From: Geomicrobium sp. JCM 19038
Lineage (GTDB): Bacteria > Bacillota > Bacilli > Bacillales > Marinococcaceae
Reading direction: 5' to 3'
Length of the DNA: 64,000 nucleotides
Assembly: GCF_000698125.1 (NCBI RefSeq)
Contig: NZ_BAXA01000009.1
Location: 1-64,000, forward strand
Part shown: positions 28,346 to 37,507 of the stretch, piece after piece
How the letters are laid out: each line of letters starts with the position of its first letter
Numbering within the stretch: position 1 is the stretch's first letter
The notes under the pieces: generated by a model
What the model was told of the DNA's origin: nothing
The model's database searches: none
The model's input: the letters and a program-made list of their open reading frames with translations, nothing else
Translations under genes and position numbers: made by a program

Positions 28346-28819
28346 TTACAACGTCTTCTTAATATCGTCTTCAAGTTGTGCTGGCTTGTCCTTTGGTGCG
28401 AAGCGTTTGACGACATTACCGTCTCGGTCGACGAGGAACTTTGTGAAGTTCCATTTGATATCTTCACCGAACAATCCTTTTTGTTGTTCCCTTAGGTGCT
28501 TAAATAATGGGTTTGCGTCTTTTCCTTTAACATTCGTTTTTTGGAAAAGAGGGAACGTGACTCCGAAATTAAGCTTGCATGCTTCTTCCATTTCTTCGTC
28601 TTTTAATGGTTCTTGATTCATGAATTGATTGCTTGGGAAACCGAGAACTCGTAATCCTTGATCTTTATAGTTTTGATGCAACTCTTCAAGTCCATCAAAT
28701 TGATTTGTAAATCCACATTTTGAAGCCGTGTTTACGATTAGTAAAACGTCTCCATCGTATTCAGACAGTGGGAAGTCTTCTCCATCGGGCTTTTTAACGG
28801 TGTAATCAAAGACTGACAT
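28346..28819 (-). CDS. Thiol peroxidase of the glutathione peroxidase family
   Basis: 157 residues. Peroxidatic Cys35 in NTASKCGFTNQ replaces selenocysteine. The Gln and Trp of the catalytic tetrad are in GFPSNQF and KWNFTKFLVDR. A resolving Cys in EEACKLNFGV suggests thioredoxin as reductant, as in other bacterial Cys-GPx (BsaA/GpoA type). A GGAGG ribosome binding site precedes the start. It reduces hydrogen or lipid peroxides in the cytoplasm. Confidence 0.93.
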   Translation of the reverse strand: MSVFDYTVKKPDGEDFPLSEYDGDVLLIVNTASKCGFTNQFDGLEELHQNYKDQGLRVLGFPSNQFMNQEPLKDEEMEEACKLNFGVTFPLFQKTNVKGKDANPLFKHLREQQKGLFGEDIKWNFTKFLVDRDGNVVKRFAPKDKPAQLEDDIKKTL

Positions 28820-28948
28820 GTAGAAATCCTCCTTTTCTCCATTTTATCTGATTGTAAAGGCTAAAACAAAGCAATGCGCTCATACAATGCATTGTCAGAA
28901 CATAATAAAAATCATGGTACACTGTATAGGGAAAAGGGGGAGTATACG

Positions 28949-29364
28949 TTGAAGTTGAATCATATCACCTACTCCGTTTCAGATTTGGCTCGTTCTATGG
29001 CACTCTTTGAGAACGCGCTAGGTGCGAAACGTTGGTAGAAGGTGAAAAGATGGCGTATTACGATATTGGTGGTGTTTGGTTTGCGTTAAACGTACAACAA
29101 GACATTAGCAGAAACGAAATTGAAGAATCGTATACTCATCTTGCGTTTACCGTGACTGAAGAGGAATTAGAAGAACAGAAGGAACGTTTTCAAAGGCTAG
29201 GTATATCTTATACGCTTGGTCGCCCAAGAGATAAAGAGCACGAAGGTGACTCGATTTATTTTAGAGATCCTGATGGCCATTTATTTGAATTCCATACAGG
29301 CAGTTTAAAAGGGCGAATCAAATATTATAAAGATGAAAAGAAGCCGATGACGTTTACGGATTAA
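28949..29364 (+). CDS. fosB: FosB-type metallothiol transferase, fosfomycin resistance (frameshifted)
   Basis: VOC-fold enzyme that opens the fosfomycin epoxide with bacillithiol or cysteine. N-terminal LNHITYSVSDLARSM supplies the first metal His, SYTHLAFTV the second, and DPDGHLFEFHTGSL the Glu and His region. GRPRDKEHEGDSIYF and the ending RIKYYKDEKKPMTF are FosB-like. The frame breaks at 29032-29033. TTT for TT gives AKRLVEGEKMAYYDI and exactly 138 residues, the FosB size. TTG 28949 has AAAGGGGGAG upstream. Followed 5 nt later by eutH. Confidence 0.88.
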
Positions 29365-29369
29365 ATATC

Positions 29370-30445
29370 ATGACAATTAACGATTATATTTTGCTTATTC
29401 TGAGTATAGGATTTATCATCGCGGCGTTCGATTATGTGCTAGGGAATAAGTTTGGACTCGGCAATCAGTTTCAGCAAGCCTTTGCTATGCTCGGTTCGTT
29501 AATGATTGTCATTGTCGGAATGGTTACGATAGCGCCGATTATAGCAAATGGTCTTGCGATTGTAAGTGAACCATTATACATATATACAGGAATTGATCCA
29601 GCGGCAGTCATCAATACGGTCTTAGCACTCGACATGGGTGGCTATGCTATGGCAGAAACGTTGTCGTATAGCGAGGAAGCAGCATTGTTCGCTTGGGTTT
29701 TACTTGGGACGATGTATGGACCTACACTGTCTTTTACCGTACCAGTAGCACTTGGAATCATTCATAAAGATGATGTGAGTTATTTCATTAGAGGAATCTT
29801 ATTAGGTATTATTTGTGCGCCAATCGGCTGTTTGTTAGGAGGGTTCGTGGCAGGCTTTCCATTGTCGATGATGCTAATAAACTTAATTCCAGCTATCGGG
29901 GCTTCAATTATTATTATCATTGGACTCTCATGGAAGCCAGAAGGGACTGTACAGATCTTTACATGGTTAGGGCGCACAGTGACAGTGATCGCTGTCATTG
30001 GATTAAGTGTGCTAATGATGGACGCCATTTTTCCAGGCGTCGAAGTGTCTGGAATTACACCAATTGAAGAAAGCATGGCGATTGTAGGACGTATTGTTCT
30101 CGTACTAGCAGGAGCAATACCGCTAACGTATTTACTGTCAAAAGCATTGCGTAAACCATTGCAATCATTTGGCGAACGAATAGGGATCAATAAAGAGAGC
30201 AGCACAGGGCTGCTCGCGTCTCTCGCTCATGCGATTCCTGCATTTCATCTTTTTCACGAGATGAACCCGAGAGGAAAAGTACTCGTGGCCTCGTTTGCAG
30301 TAGCTGGAGCGTTTGTATTTGGGGGGCACTTAGGTTCGTGGCTGGAATTGATGCCGATTACGTGAGTGCAATGGTCGTAGGCAAGTTGACTGCAGGCGTC
30401 TTGGCACTTGTCGTCGCTTATTCTGTTACAAAGTCAATGCCTTAA
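29370..30445 (+). CDS. eutH: Ethanolamine permease EutH (frameshifted near end)
   Basis: Integral membrane protein with about 10 segments, resembling the ethanolamine utilisation permease EutH: NDYILLILSIGFIIAAFDYV at the start, then VLALDMGGYAMAETL, GTMYGPTLSFTVPVALG and HAIPAFHLFHEMNPRGKVL. One T missing at 30335-30336 breaks the frame; restoring it gives GHLGFVAGIDADYV and carries the frame to TAA 30443-30445, for 358 residues. No eutBC lyase or microcompartment genes are nearby, so it may serve ethanolamine uptake alone. Overlaps the convergent downstream stop (CTTAAG). Confidence 0.8.
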
Positions 30446-31380
30446 GCTTCTTTAACGAGTTGTTGGTAGCGAGTCTGCACATGGTGCAGCTCGTTTTTTT
30501 GTTGTTCTTGTTGAGCAGTGACTTGTTCAAGGAGTTGATTAACAGTATTTTCCATATCCTCGACTTGTTGTTTTGATTCAGTAATTCGATTGTGTACTGT
30601 AAGGTCAACGATAAAGCCATCGAAGAAGTAGTCAGCGAAAGTAAGGAAGTTGCCAATCTGTAACGAATGATCGGTTAATTCTTCAAGGTCCATAAGTTCT
30701 TCTTGAAAATGACGAAGTGAAGTTTGAGCTTTATGAATATCATCACTCGCATCATCCATTCGTTGGTGTTTCAACCCAGTCGCAATCATGCCTCCAAAGA
30801 AGATATCGTAGGTTGAGTAATTTCTAGCACTTTGAATCGTGTTAAGCGCATTTTTTATTGCTGACGCGGCTTTCTCACCTGCAGCGAAAACGTCATCTAA
30901 CTCATTAAGTTCAGCATAAAGCTGTGCTTCTCTTACTTCGAAATCACTCAATTGTTGGTGAAGCTCAGGATTGTGCTGAATGAGTGATAGACGCTTTTCT
31001 TCAAAAACGTGTTCATAATCGTCTTTCGCATTTTCTAGTTGTTGTAAATTGCGTTTGTATTCGTCTATTTCTCGTTTTAAATCTTCGACTGTTCTTTCGG
31101 CTTCTTTAAATTTCAGTTGTGTCGATAAAACAGATTGTTGTCGTTCATCAATTTCATCAATCTTTTTTCCTACAACTGTGTAGAATAACGTAGAGAATGA
31201 CAAACGTTCCAATTGCTCGACTCGTTTTTCTAAGGAATGGAGTTCTTCTAGTAAAGTATTCTTCTTAGCCGTTTCAGTTTGTAAATACTGTTCTGCTCGC
31301 TGTAAATCTAAGCTCCATTTTTTATATAGAAGTTTGTTGTTTTCTGCCTCTATCAAGGATTTCCGTTGAGTTTCAAACAT
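30442..31380 (-). CDS. Long coiled-coil protein of unknown function
   Basis: 312 residues, almost wholly helical. N-terminal coiled coil (about 20-150: LLEELHSLEKRVEQLERL, ERTVEDLKREIDEYKRNLQQ), a central Gly-containing hinge (YDIFFGGMIATGLKHQRMDD), and a C-terminal coiled coil ending at KEA. The hinge motif recurs in unannotated Bacillaceae proteins as far as I recall, but no function is known. ATG 31380 follows GGAGGGTC. Downstream of, and probably co-transcribed with, the membrane protein at 31414. Confidence 0.65.
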   Translation of the reverse strand: MFETQRKSLIEAENNKLLYKKWSLDLQRAEQYLQTETAKKNTLLEELHSLEKRVEQLERLSFSTLFYTVVGKKIDEIDERQQSVLSTQLKFKEAERTVEDLKREIDEYKRNLQQLENAKDDYEHVFEEKRLSLIQHNPELHQQLSDFEVREAQLYAELNELDDVFAAGEKAASAIKNALNTIQSARNYSTYDIFFGGMIATGLKHQRMDDASDDIHKAQTSLRHFQEELMDLEELTDHSLQIGNFLTFADYFFDGFIVDLTVHNRITESKQQVEDMENTVNQLLEQVTAQQEQQKNELHHVQTRYQQLVKEA

Positions 31381-31413
31381 TTTTGACCCTCCAATTCGTT
31401 ATTTCCCGGGCAA

Positions 31414-31965
31414 TTACTTCGCTCCAGATCGTTGCAACCGTTTAGATTGTGTATGAGCAAAAATCCCGAATAATGTATAAACAATAAATAAAGATAATGG
31501 TAAATAAAAATGTAAGGAAAGGGGTGCTAATAAAAAAATCGTACTAATTGCTACAATCGTAACACTAAAAATCGTATAAAGGTGCGTTTGATAGACCCAC
31601 ATATACGGGAAAAAATGAGCGCCATACATAACGCCAATAGCAAACAACAATTGCATTGGCTGCACTAACGCGAAATAGATGATAACTGGAATGAAAAACA
31701 ATTGAATGCCGCTGATAATACCGATGAGCATCGTGAAAGGATTATTCTTAGGATATAAATCAACGTGTAAAAACTTTGCTAGTAAAACACCTAAAGGAAG
31801 TACAAAAGCTAGGGAATAGAGATAGATCCATGGAAATGCTGTTTCAGGCAAGAACGTCGTGCACAATGCTACAAAAAGCCAATACAGCGATCCTGCAAAA
31901 AGCATTGGAGAACCTAATCGAGAACGATCTGCTAAATCACTATGGTAATGCAATAAATCGTTCAT
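31414..31965 (-). CDS. Integral membrane protein of unknown function
   Basis: 183 residues with about six hydrophobic segments (LFAGSLYWLFVALCTTFLP, WIYLYSLAFVLPLGVLLA, MLIGIISGIQLFFIPVIIYF, LLFAIGVMYGAHFFPYMWVY). It resembles the DUF7010-type membrane proteins of Bacillales, though I am not certain. GGAGGAAG precedes ATG 31965. Located 33 nt upstream of the coiled-coil gene, which may be its partner. Confidence 0.6.
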   Translation of the reverse strand: MNDLLHYHSDLADRSRLGSPMLFAGSLYWLFVALCTTFLPETAFPWIYLYSLAFVLPLGVLLAKFLHVDLYPKNNPFTMLIGIISGIQLFFIPVIIYFALVQPMQLLFAIGVMYGAHFFPYMWVYQTHLYTIFSVTIVAISTIFLLAPLSLHFYLPLSLFIVYTLFGIFAHTQSKRLQRSGAK

Positions 31966-32100
31966 AGCTTCCTCCTCTTTTAGTAGGTTACGAACATTAT
32001 CCCACAGCTAGAATTACCTCGACAAGATCATCTTCAAACTTGCTTTTAAAAACGATTTGTTTTCATAATGGGGAAAAGAAGGACGGAAAGTAGGGATCAT

Positions 32101-32775
32101 ATGACTACGATTTTACTCGCTGATGATGATGCAAATCTACGAGGTTTTGTGAGAGAGCATTTGGAGCGTGAAGGGTATCATGTTATCGAAGCAAAAGATG
32201 GTGTTGAAGCCCTCGAAGTGATGGAAACAACCCGAATTCAACTTGCAATTGTTGATCTTATGATGCCAAAAATGTCGGGGTACGAGCTCGCTGGGCAACT
32301 ACGTGAACACTATGAAATCCCCATTCTCATGCTTACAGCAAAAGACCAATTACGTGATAAAGAGCGTGGGTTTGCTGTAGGGACTGATGATTATATGACG
32401 AAGCCTTTTGAAGTGAAAGAGTTAGCGTTTCGTATGAAAGCATTGCTGCGTCGATATCACAAACCGAATGAACAAGAAATTAGTGTAGGCGACTTGGCGA
32501 TTGACCGGAAAAGCTTTGAAGTTCGTTGTGAAGACCGGACGATGTTTTTGCCACTAAAAGAATTTGAACTACTTTCTCAGCTGGCTAGCTTCCCGGGCCG
32601 TACATTCACGAGGGAAATGTTGATTGAACTTGTGTGGGGGTTTGATTATGAAGGAGACGACCGCACGGTTGATGTACATATTAAGCGATTACGGGAACGT
32701 TTTAGTGAGATTAGCAAATCAGTGCACATTAAAACCGTTCGAGGTGTCGGGTATAAGTTGGACGTGCATTCATGA
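32101..32775 (+). CDS. hssR: Heme-responsive response regulator HssR
   Basis: OmpR-family regulator, 224 residues. Receiver with LLADDDANLRG, phospho-Asp in LAIVDLMMPKMSGYEL and KPFE; winged HTH with LPLKEFELLSQLASFPGRTF and TVDVHIKRLRERF. Assigned as HssR because it is followed by an HssS-like kinase, the HrtB/HrtA exporter and a matching direct-repeat operator. ATG 32101 has GTAGGGA upstream; an extended frame to 32068 has no ribosome binding site. Stop overlaps hssS by 4 nt. Confidence 0.85.
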   Translation: MTTILLADDDANLRGFVREHLEREGYHVIEAKDGVEALEVMETTRIQLAIVDLMMPKMSGYELAGQLREHYEIPILMLTAKDQLRDKERGFAVGTDDYMTKPFEVKELAFRMKALLRRYHKPNEQEISVGDLAIDRKSFEVRCEDRTMFLPLKEFELLSQLASFPGRTFTREMLIELVWGFDYEGDDRTVDVHIKRLRERFSEISKSVHIKTVRGVGYKLDVHS

Positions 32776-34130
32776 GAAGTTTTTATGTGCGCATGCTCTT
32801 GATTACATTTACGGTCATGATTTTAAGTAGTTTATTAGCTTTTACTCTAGCAAATGGTTATTACCAATTCGTATTACAAGAGCAAAATGAAGAAAAGATT
32901 GAACAAACTGCGCGAGATGTAGCTCAGTTTCTAACAGATTTGCCTAGCACGTATCACGAAGATTACTTGATTCATGCGGGAGAGTTAGGTTATCAAGTCA
33001 CACTTTTGCAAGAGAGTGGTTATTCAAGCCACTATGGTACACCTTACCGTGATGCTTCAATTCCGGGTGAAGTAATAGCCGAAGTGTTAGAAGGAACGGT
33101 ATATCGAGGAATCACAGCACAAGAGTTTGAGTGGTTTGTGACAGGATTCTTTAACAACGTTGCGACAAACACGATCGGGGTCCCAGTTCAGATCGAAGGA
33201 GAGCGCTATGCATTATTTATCCGTCCAGATGTTGAACAGAACCTCGGTGAGTTCCGTTCATTTTTAGCGATTCTTCTCGTATTAACTCTTTTGTTTAGTT
33301 TCCTGTTTATTGCGATTGCAGCGAAGCGAATCGTTAAACCGATCGTGTCGCTAACCGAAGCTACAAAGCAAATATCAGAAGGTGAATTTCAAGTAGATTT
33401 AAACGTAAGAAGGCAAGATGAGATTGGTCAATTAGCGAAGCACTTCAAATCAATGAGTAGAGAATTGGGTCAACTCGATGCGATGCGACAAGAGTTTGTC
33501 TCGAATGTGTCTCATGAAATTCAATCACCATTAGCAACAATTTCGGCTACGTCTCATGCGTTACAAGCAAACGACATCTCAGACAAAGAGCGAATCACCT
33601 ACAGTGAACTCATTGAAACAGAAAGTTTGCGACTATCATCGCTGAGTAAGCAATTGCTCACATTGGCATCGCTCGACCAAGAAACAGACGTTGTGAACAA
33701 AGAAACGATCGATTTAGAAGAACAAATTAAAGGAGTTGTGCGTTCGCTCATTTATCAAGCTCAACAAAAGGACATATATATTCAGTTGGATACGTTTCCG
33801 TATACGATCACGGGTGATCCTCTGTTGCTTCACCAAGTATGGGAGAACCTTATTTTTAATGCGATAAAATTCACTCCAACCGGTGGCACAATTCACATTA
33901 CGTTTAAAGACGATCAGGTGTCGATTCAAGACAATGGAATTGGCATGACTGAACAGCAAATCAACCGCGTCTACGAGCGTTTTTATAAAGTAGATGAGGC
34001 GAGGACAAATGAGCAGAACAGCACAGGATTAGGATTATCAATCGTTAAGAAGATTGTCGATTTGCATGGTGCAGACATCAACGTGACGAGTACAGTTGGT
34101 ATTGGCACAACATTTACCGTCACGTTTTAG
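32772..34130 (+). CDS. hssS: Heme sensor histidine kinase HssS
   Basis: 452 residues: TM1 (7-29), extracellular sensor of about 130 residues, TM2 (about 164-186), HAMP, HisKA and HATPase_c. The phosphorylation site reads FVSNVSHEIQSPLATI; the HEIQSPL variant is typical of HssS, where most kinases have HELRTPL. N-box NLIFNAIKFTP, DNGIGM and STGLGLSIVKKIV are intact. It senses membrane heme and drives hrtBA expression through HssR. Confidence 0.85.
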   Translation: MRSFYVRMLLITFTVMILSSLLAFTLANGYYQFVLQEQNEEKIEQTARDVAQFLTDLPSTYHEDYLIHAGELGYQVTLLQESGYSSHYGTPYRDASIPGEVIAEVLEGTVYRGITAQEFEWFVTGFFNNVATNTIGVPVQIEGERYALFIRPDVEQNLGEFRSFLAILLVLTLLFSFLFIAIAAKRIVKPIVSLTEATKQISEGEFQVDLNVRRQDEIGQLAKHFKSMSRELGQLDAMRQEFVSNVSHEIQSPLATISATSHALQANDISDKERITYSELIETESLRLSSLSKQLLTLASLDQETDVVNKETIDLEEQIKGVVRSLIYQAQQKDIYIQLDTFPYTITGDPLLLHQVWENLIFNAIKFTPTGGTIHITFKDDQVSIQDNGIGMTEQQINRVYERFYKVDEARTNEQNSTGLGLSIVKKIVDLHGADINVTSTVGIGTTFTVTF

Positions 34131-34131
34131 T

Positions 34132-34151
34132 GTTCATTTTCCGTTCATATT
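34132..34151 (+). promoter_or_regulatory. HssR-binding direct repeat upstream of hrtB
   Basis: GTTCATTTT (34132-34140), a 2-nt gap CC, then GTTCATATT (34143-34151). This matches the direct repeat GTTCATATT-N2-GTTCATATT described for HssR at hrt promoters with one mismatch. It lies 56 nt before the hrtB start and overlaps the end of hssS. Confidence 0.8.
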
Positions 34152-34207
34152 CCACCTTTACCGTTTAGTGCAGCGAAAGCAATTCTAAATGTGAGAAGGT
34201 GGATGTT

Positions 34208-35278
34208 TTGTTTTTAGCCTTAAAAGAACTGCGATATGAAAAGACTCGGTATGCACTCGTTGCTGGGATTATGTTTCTCATTTCTTTTCTAGTTTTATTT
34301 GTGTCTGGTTTAGCACAAGGGTTGGCGTTTAACAATGCGTCTTCGCTTGAGACGATGAATGTTGATCATTTTGTGCTTGATAAAGAGGCTGAACATCAGC
34401 TAACGAGGTCTCTCGTTTCTGATGAAGACCAGCAAGTAATTGAAGATGGAGAGGTTGACGCCACACCTTTTGGTCTTCATATGACGATGCTCATTCGAGA
34501 AGAGGCAAGTAACGTTGATGTTGCGATGATGAGTGTTGATTTAAACTCTCCAATTGCTCCAACGATCATTGAAGGTCAAACACCAAGTGAAGGACAAGCG
34601 CTGATTCATGAATCCATTCAAGAGGAAGGCATTGAGATTGGAGATGTTGTTACGGATAACGCTAGCGACATGGAATTCGAAGTGTCGGGTTTTACAGAAG
34701 ATCAGACATTTAGCCATGCGCCAATTATGCACGTACATGAAGAGGACTGGCGAGAAATGCGTGATGGAGAGTTTATCGTAAGCACAATTGCCATTCACGG
34801 AAGTGAAGAAGAAGCGGCACAAGTTGGAGAGCAACTAACAGATAGTGAAGTCATTACATTGGATGAGGCTCTAGCAGGAATACCTGGCTATAGTGCCGAG
34901 CAAGGGTCACTTACGATGATGATCGTCTTTTTGTACATTATTGCTGCGTTTGTACTCGCTGCATTTTTCTATGTGATTACGATTCAAAAATTGAATCAAT
35001 TCGGCATTATGAAAGCGATCGGTTCACCAGTAAGCGTGTTGGCAAAATCCTTGCTCGTACAAGTGATGGTTCTTTCAGCAGTCAGTCTAACACTTGCAAT
35101 CGTTGTAACGTTAGGTGCTTCACAGATTATGCCTGAAGGACTTCCGTTTCAGTTAACAGGTACGATGGTTGCTATTAGTGCAGGATTATTTCTTTTAACA
35201 GCAATTGTGGGCTCGTTGTTGTCACTGTATAAAGTCGCAAAAGTTGATGCGTTAGAAGCCATTGGAGGTGGGAAATAA
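34208..35278 (+). CDS. hrtB: Heme exporter permease HrtB
   Basis: MacB/FtsX-fold permease with four membrane segments: one near residues 15-40, a large extracellular domain of about 200 acidic residues, then three C-terminal helices (LTMMIVFLYIIAAFVLAAFF, VMVLSAVSLTLAIVVTLGAS, MVAISAGLFLLTAIVGSLLS). FLALKELRYEKTRYALVAGI at the N-terminus and QKLNQFGIMKAIGSP are HrtB-like. TTG 34208 gives the family-like start with GAAGGTGG 6 nt upstream; GTG 34199 is an alternative. Overlaps hrtA by one base. Confidence 0.88.
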   Translation: MFLALKELRYEKTRYALVAGIMFLISFLVLFVSGLAQGLAFNNASSLETMNVDHFVLDKEAEHQLTRSLVSDEDQQVIEDGEVDATPFGLHMTMLIREEASNVDVAMMSVDLNSPIAPTIIEGQTPSEGQALIHESIQEEGIEIGDVVTDNASDMEFEVSGFTEDQTFSHAPIMHVHEEDWREMRDGEFIVSTIAIHGSEEEAAQVGEQLTDSEVITLDEALAGIPGYSAEQGSLTMMIVFLYIIAAFVLAAFFYVITIQKLNQFGIMKAIGSPVSVLAKSLLVQVMVLSAVSLTLAIVVTLGASQIMPEGLPFQLTGTMVAISAGLFLLTAIVGSLLSLYKVAKVDALEAIGGGK

Positions 35279-35949
35279 TGAACGCAAAATTATCATTACA
35301 ACATGTGCAAAAGACATTTATAGACGGTGACCGAACGTTGACGGTTCTAAAAGACGTTTCTTTCGACATATTTCCCGGGGAATTTGTTGCGATTGTCGGA
35401 CCGTCCGGTTCAGGTAAAAGCACGATGTTATCGATTGCAGGTGCACTGTTGTCACCATCTTCCGGAAAACTTTTACTTGATGGAAAAAACATCGCCGATG
35501 CGAGCGAAAAAGAACGACAACTCATTCGACTCCACCAAATCGGTTTTATTTTTCAATCATCACATTTGCTTCCGTATTTAACAGTCAAAGACCAGCTCAT
35601 GCTTATGACTCGACTGAGTAAGGAGTCAAAAAAAGACGCAGAACATCGAGCAGAACGCTTGTTAACCGAACTGGGTCTTCACCATCGACTCCACCATTAC
35701 CCAGAACGCTTATCAGGAGGTGAACGCCAACGAGTAGCAATTGCCCGCTCATGGATGAACGAGCCGGACTTAATCCTTGCCGACGAACCAACCGCAAGCT
35801 TAGATACAGAACGGGGTCAACACGTCATTGAGCAGCTAGCTCAGCAAGTGAAACAGAAGAAGCGGGCCGCAATCATGGTCACTCACGATGAACGAATGCT
35901 CGCGTATTGCGACCGCGTCATCACGTTAGAAGACGGCGCAGTGAGTTAG
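35278..35949 (+). CDS. hrtA: Heme exporter ATPase HrtA
   Basis: 223-residue ABC ATPase of the LolD/MacB class: Walker A GPSGSGKST, Q-loop FIFQSSHLLP, signature LSGGERQRVAIA, Walker B LILADEPTASLD and H-loop MVTHDE. With HrtB it extracts toxic heme from the membrane. The stop (35947-35949) lies inside the first unit of a 21-bp tandem array, so the true C-terminus could be longer if a base is missing here; see findings. Confidence 0.9.
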   Translation: MNAKLSLQHVQKTFIDGDRTLTVLKDVSFDIFPGEFVAIVGPSGSGKSTMLSIAGALLSPSSGKLLLDGKNIADASEKERQLIRLHQIGFIFQSSHLLPYLTVKDQLMLMTRLSKESKKDAEHRAERLLTELGLHHRLHHYPERLSGGERQRVAIARSWMNEPDLILADEPTASLDTERGQHVIEQLAQQVKQKKRAAIMVTHDERMLAYCDRVITLEDGAVS

Positions 35950-36112
35950 CAAGCGAAGGCGTGGGTGTACAAGCGAGGACGATAGTGTAGCAAGCGGGGG
36001 CACTAGTGTAGCAAGGGAAGGCGTGGGTGTAGCAAGCGAGGACGATAGTGTAGCAAGGGAAGGCGTGGGTGTAGCAAGCGAGGACGATAGTGTAGCAAGC
36101 CAAGGCGAGCAT
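35946..36112 (+). repeat. 21-bp minisatellite, 8 units
   Basis: Eight head-to-tail units each begin (G)TAGCAAG. Type A continues CGAGGACGATAGT and type B continues GGAAGGCGTGGGT (or close variants), and they largely alternate from unit 4 on. Unit lengths are 21, 20, 21, 21, 21, 21, 21, 21; unit 2 lacks one G. In one plus frame the units read VASEDDS and VAREGVG. No dyad symmetry strong enough for a terminator is seen inside. Confidence 0.9.
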
Positions 36113-36185
36113 GCACCACGCGTCTAGCCGTCAAAAGACAAAACGTAGCCATCCCCCGATTAGCCCCTGTCACAGTTCCATATGA

Positions 36186-36217
36186 AAAACCGCGGACCTT
36201 CAAAGGGTCCGCGGTTT
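36186..36217. terminator. Bidirectional terminator after the hrt locus
   Basis: AAACCGCGGACC (36187-36198) pairs perfectly with GGTCCGCGGTTT (36206-36217), between convergent genes. Confidence 0.9.
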
Positions 36218-36220
36218 AGT

Positions 36221-37380
36221 TTATATTGTTTGTTCTTCTTCAATTGGTGGGCGCTTGAACGAGAAGATCGCAAAACCAAGCGCGATAATAACTAGAATAC
36301 TACCGGCAATTGGAGCAGCTTGTACGGAAATGCCGTTAACGACGAGCCCACCGACACCTGAGCCGATTGCGATACCGAACTGTAATGCTGATGTGTTCAC
36401 GCTTTGTTGGATATCTGACGTACTTGGTGCTGTCTTAATAAGGTACCCTTGTTGAGCTGGTGCGATGGACCAGCTTAGCATTCCCCAAATAACAACGGCA
36501 ATTGTGAAAAGCACGATTGAGAAGGTTGTAAATGGATGAAAGCGAGAACGAAGAAGAACAGGATGATGAAAATAATAACGGTGCGCTCGGGCCCGATGCG
36601 GTCAGTTACCCAACCACCAATTCCACCGCCACTTACTGCAGAAATACCGAAGACGAAGAACGCAACGCTGACCCAGAAAGGCTCGACTTGCATCGTTACA
36701 TTTAGAAACTCTGCAAAGTACGCGTAAAACGTGTAGTGTCCGGCTAAAACGAGTAAGGTGACAATATGAGCGGTCGAGAGCTTTACGTGTCGTAACGAGC
36801 GAAGTTGTTCACGTACGGTGCTCACTTGTTCAGGTTTAATAGGATCAAGGAATTTCATAATGACGAGTGCAGCGATGAGTGTCATAAATGCAATGATCAA
36901 GAACAGGATTCGCCAGCCGAATGCTTCGCCGATTAAAACACCGAGCGGTACGCCGAGGACGAGCGCTGAGCTAACGCCCATTGTAATAATTCCGATGGCG
37001 CGTGATTTATATTCAGGTTTTACAATTTTTGGTGCAATGGTTAGCGAGAGCACGATAATTAACGATGCACTCATTGCAGTGATGACTCGAAAGAAGACGA
37101 GTATCGCGTAATTTGGACTTAGAAATGCCCCAATATTAGCAAAGAAAAAGATCGTTAAGGCGATAAGGTATAAGTATTTTCGTTCATATTTGCTCGTTAA
37201 TGAGAGTAGAACGGGTCCACTTACGGCAAAGACAAGTGCAAAGATGGTAATTAATTGACCGGCGGCACCGACAGAGACGCCGAGGTCTTCGGAGATGATC
37301 GGGAGAATACCTCCGATGATCAGTTCGACCATTCCAACGACAAATGCTGAGACTGCTAAGACATAGACTTTGAAGTTCAT
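36221..37380 (-). CDS. MFS transporter, DHA1/AraJ-like (frameshifted)
   Basis: Twelve-TM major facilitator of the drug/sugar efflux type. N-terminal VYVLAVSAFVVGMVELIIGG (motif around the first helix), LTSKYERKYLYL for the loop 2-3 region, and WRILFLIIAFMTLIAALVIM in the middle. The frame breaks at 36534-36535. CCC for CC on the minus strand gives VLAFIPFTTFSIVLFTI and 386 residues, the usual size. ATG 37380 lies in a GAAGGTGGAACATC context. Exports an unknown small molecule. Confidence 0.85.
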
Positions 37381-37468
37381 GATGTTCCACCTTCTTCTTT
37401 GTAAAGAAATCTAACTGCTCCATTCTACTGTAGTTAAATCAAAACAACAAGTTCGACACACGAAACAT

Positions 37469-37500
37469 AAAAAACAAGCGACTTATAGTAAGTCGCTTGC
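37469..37500 (-). terminator. Terminator of the yuiF-like gene
   Basis: On the minus strand CAAGCGACTTA pairs with TAAGTCGCTTG and is followed by T6. Confidence 0.85.
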
Positions 37501-37507
37501 TAAAAAG

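Noticed and set aside
29370-30445. Ethanolamine utilisation microcompartment locus
   Set aside because: Only the permease is present; no eutBC, shell or regulator genes are nearby.
35921-36112. Minus-strand frame with repeated CYTIVLA / CYTHAFP units
   Set aside because: It arises because the 21-bp period keeps any frame open; no RBS, and it runs back into hrtA antisense.
35946-36112. Tandem array considered as CRISPR
   Set aside because: Units are contiguous with no unique spacers, and no cas genes are present.
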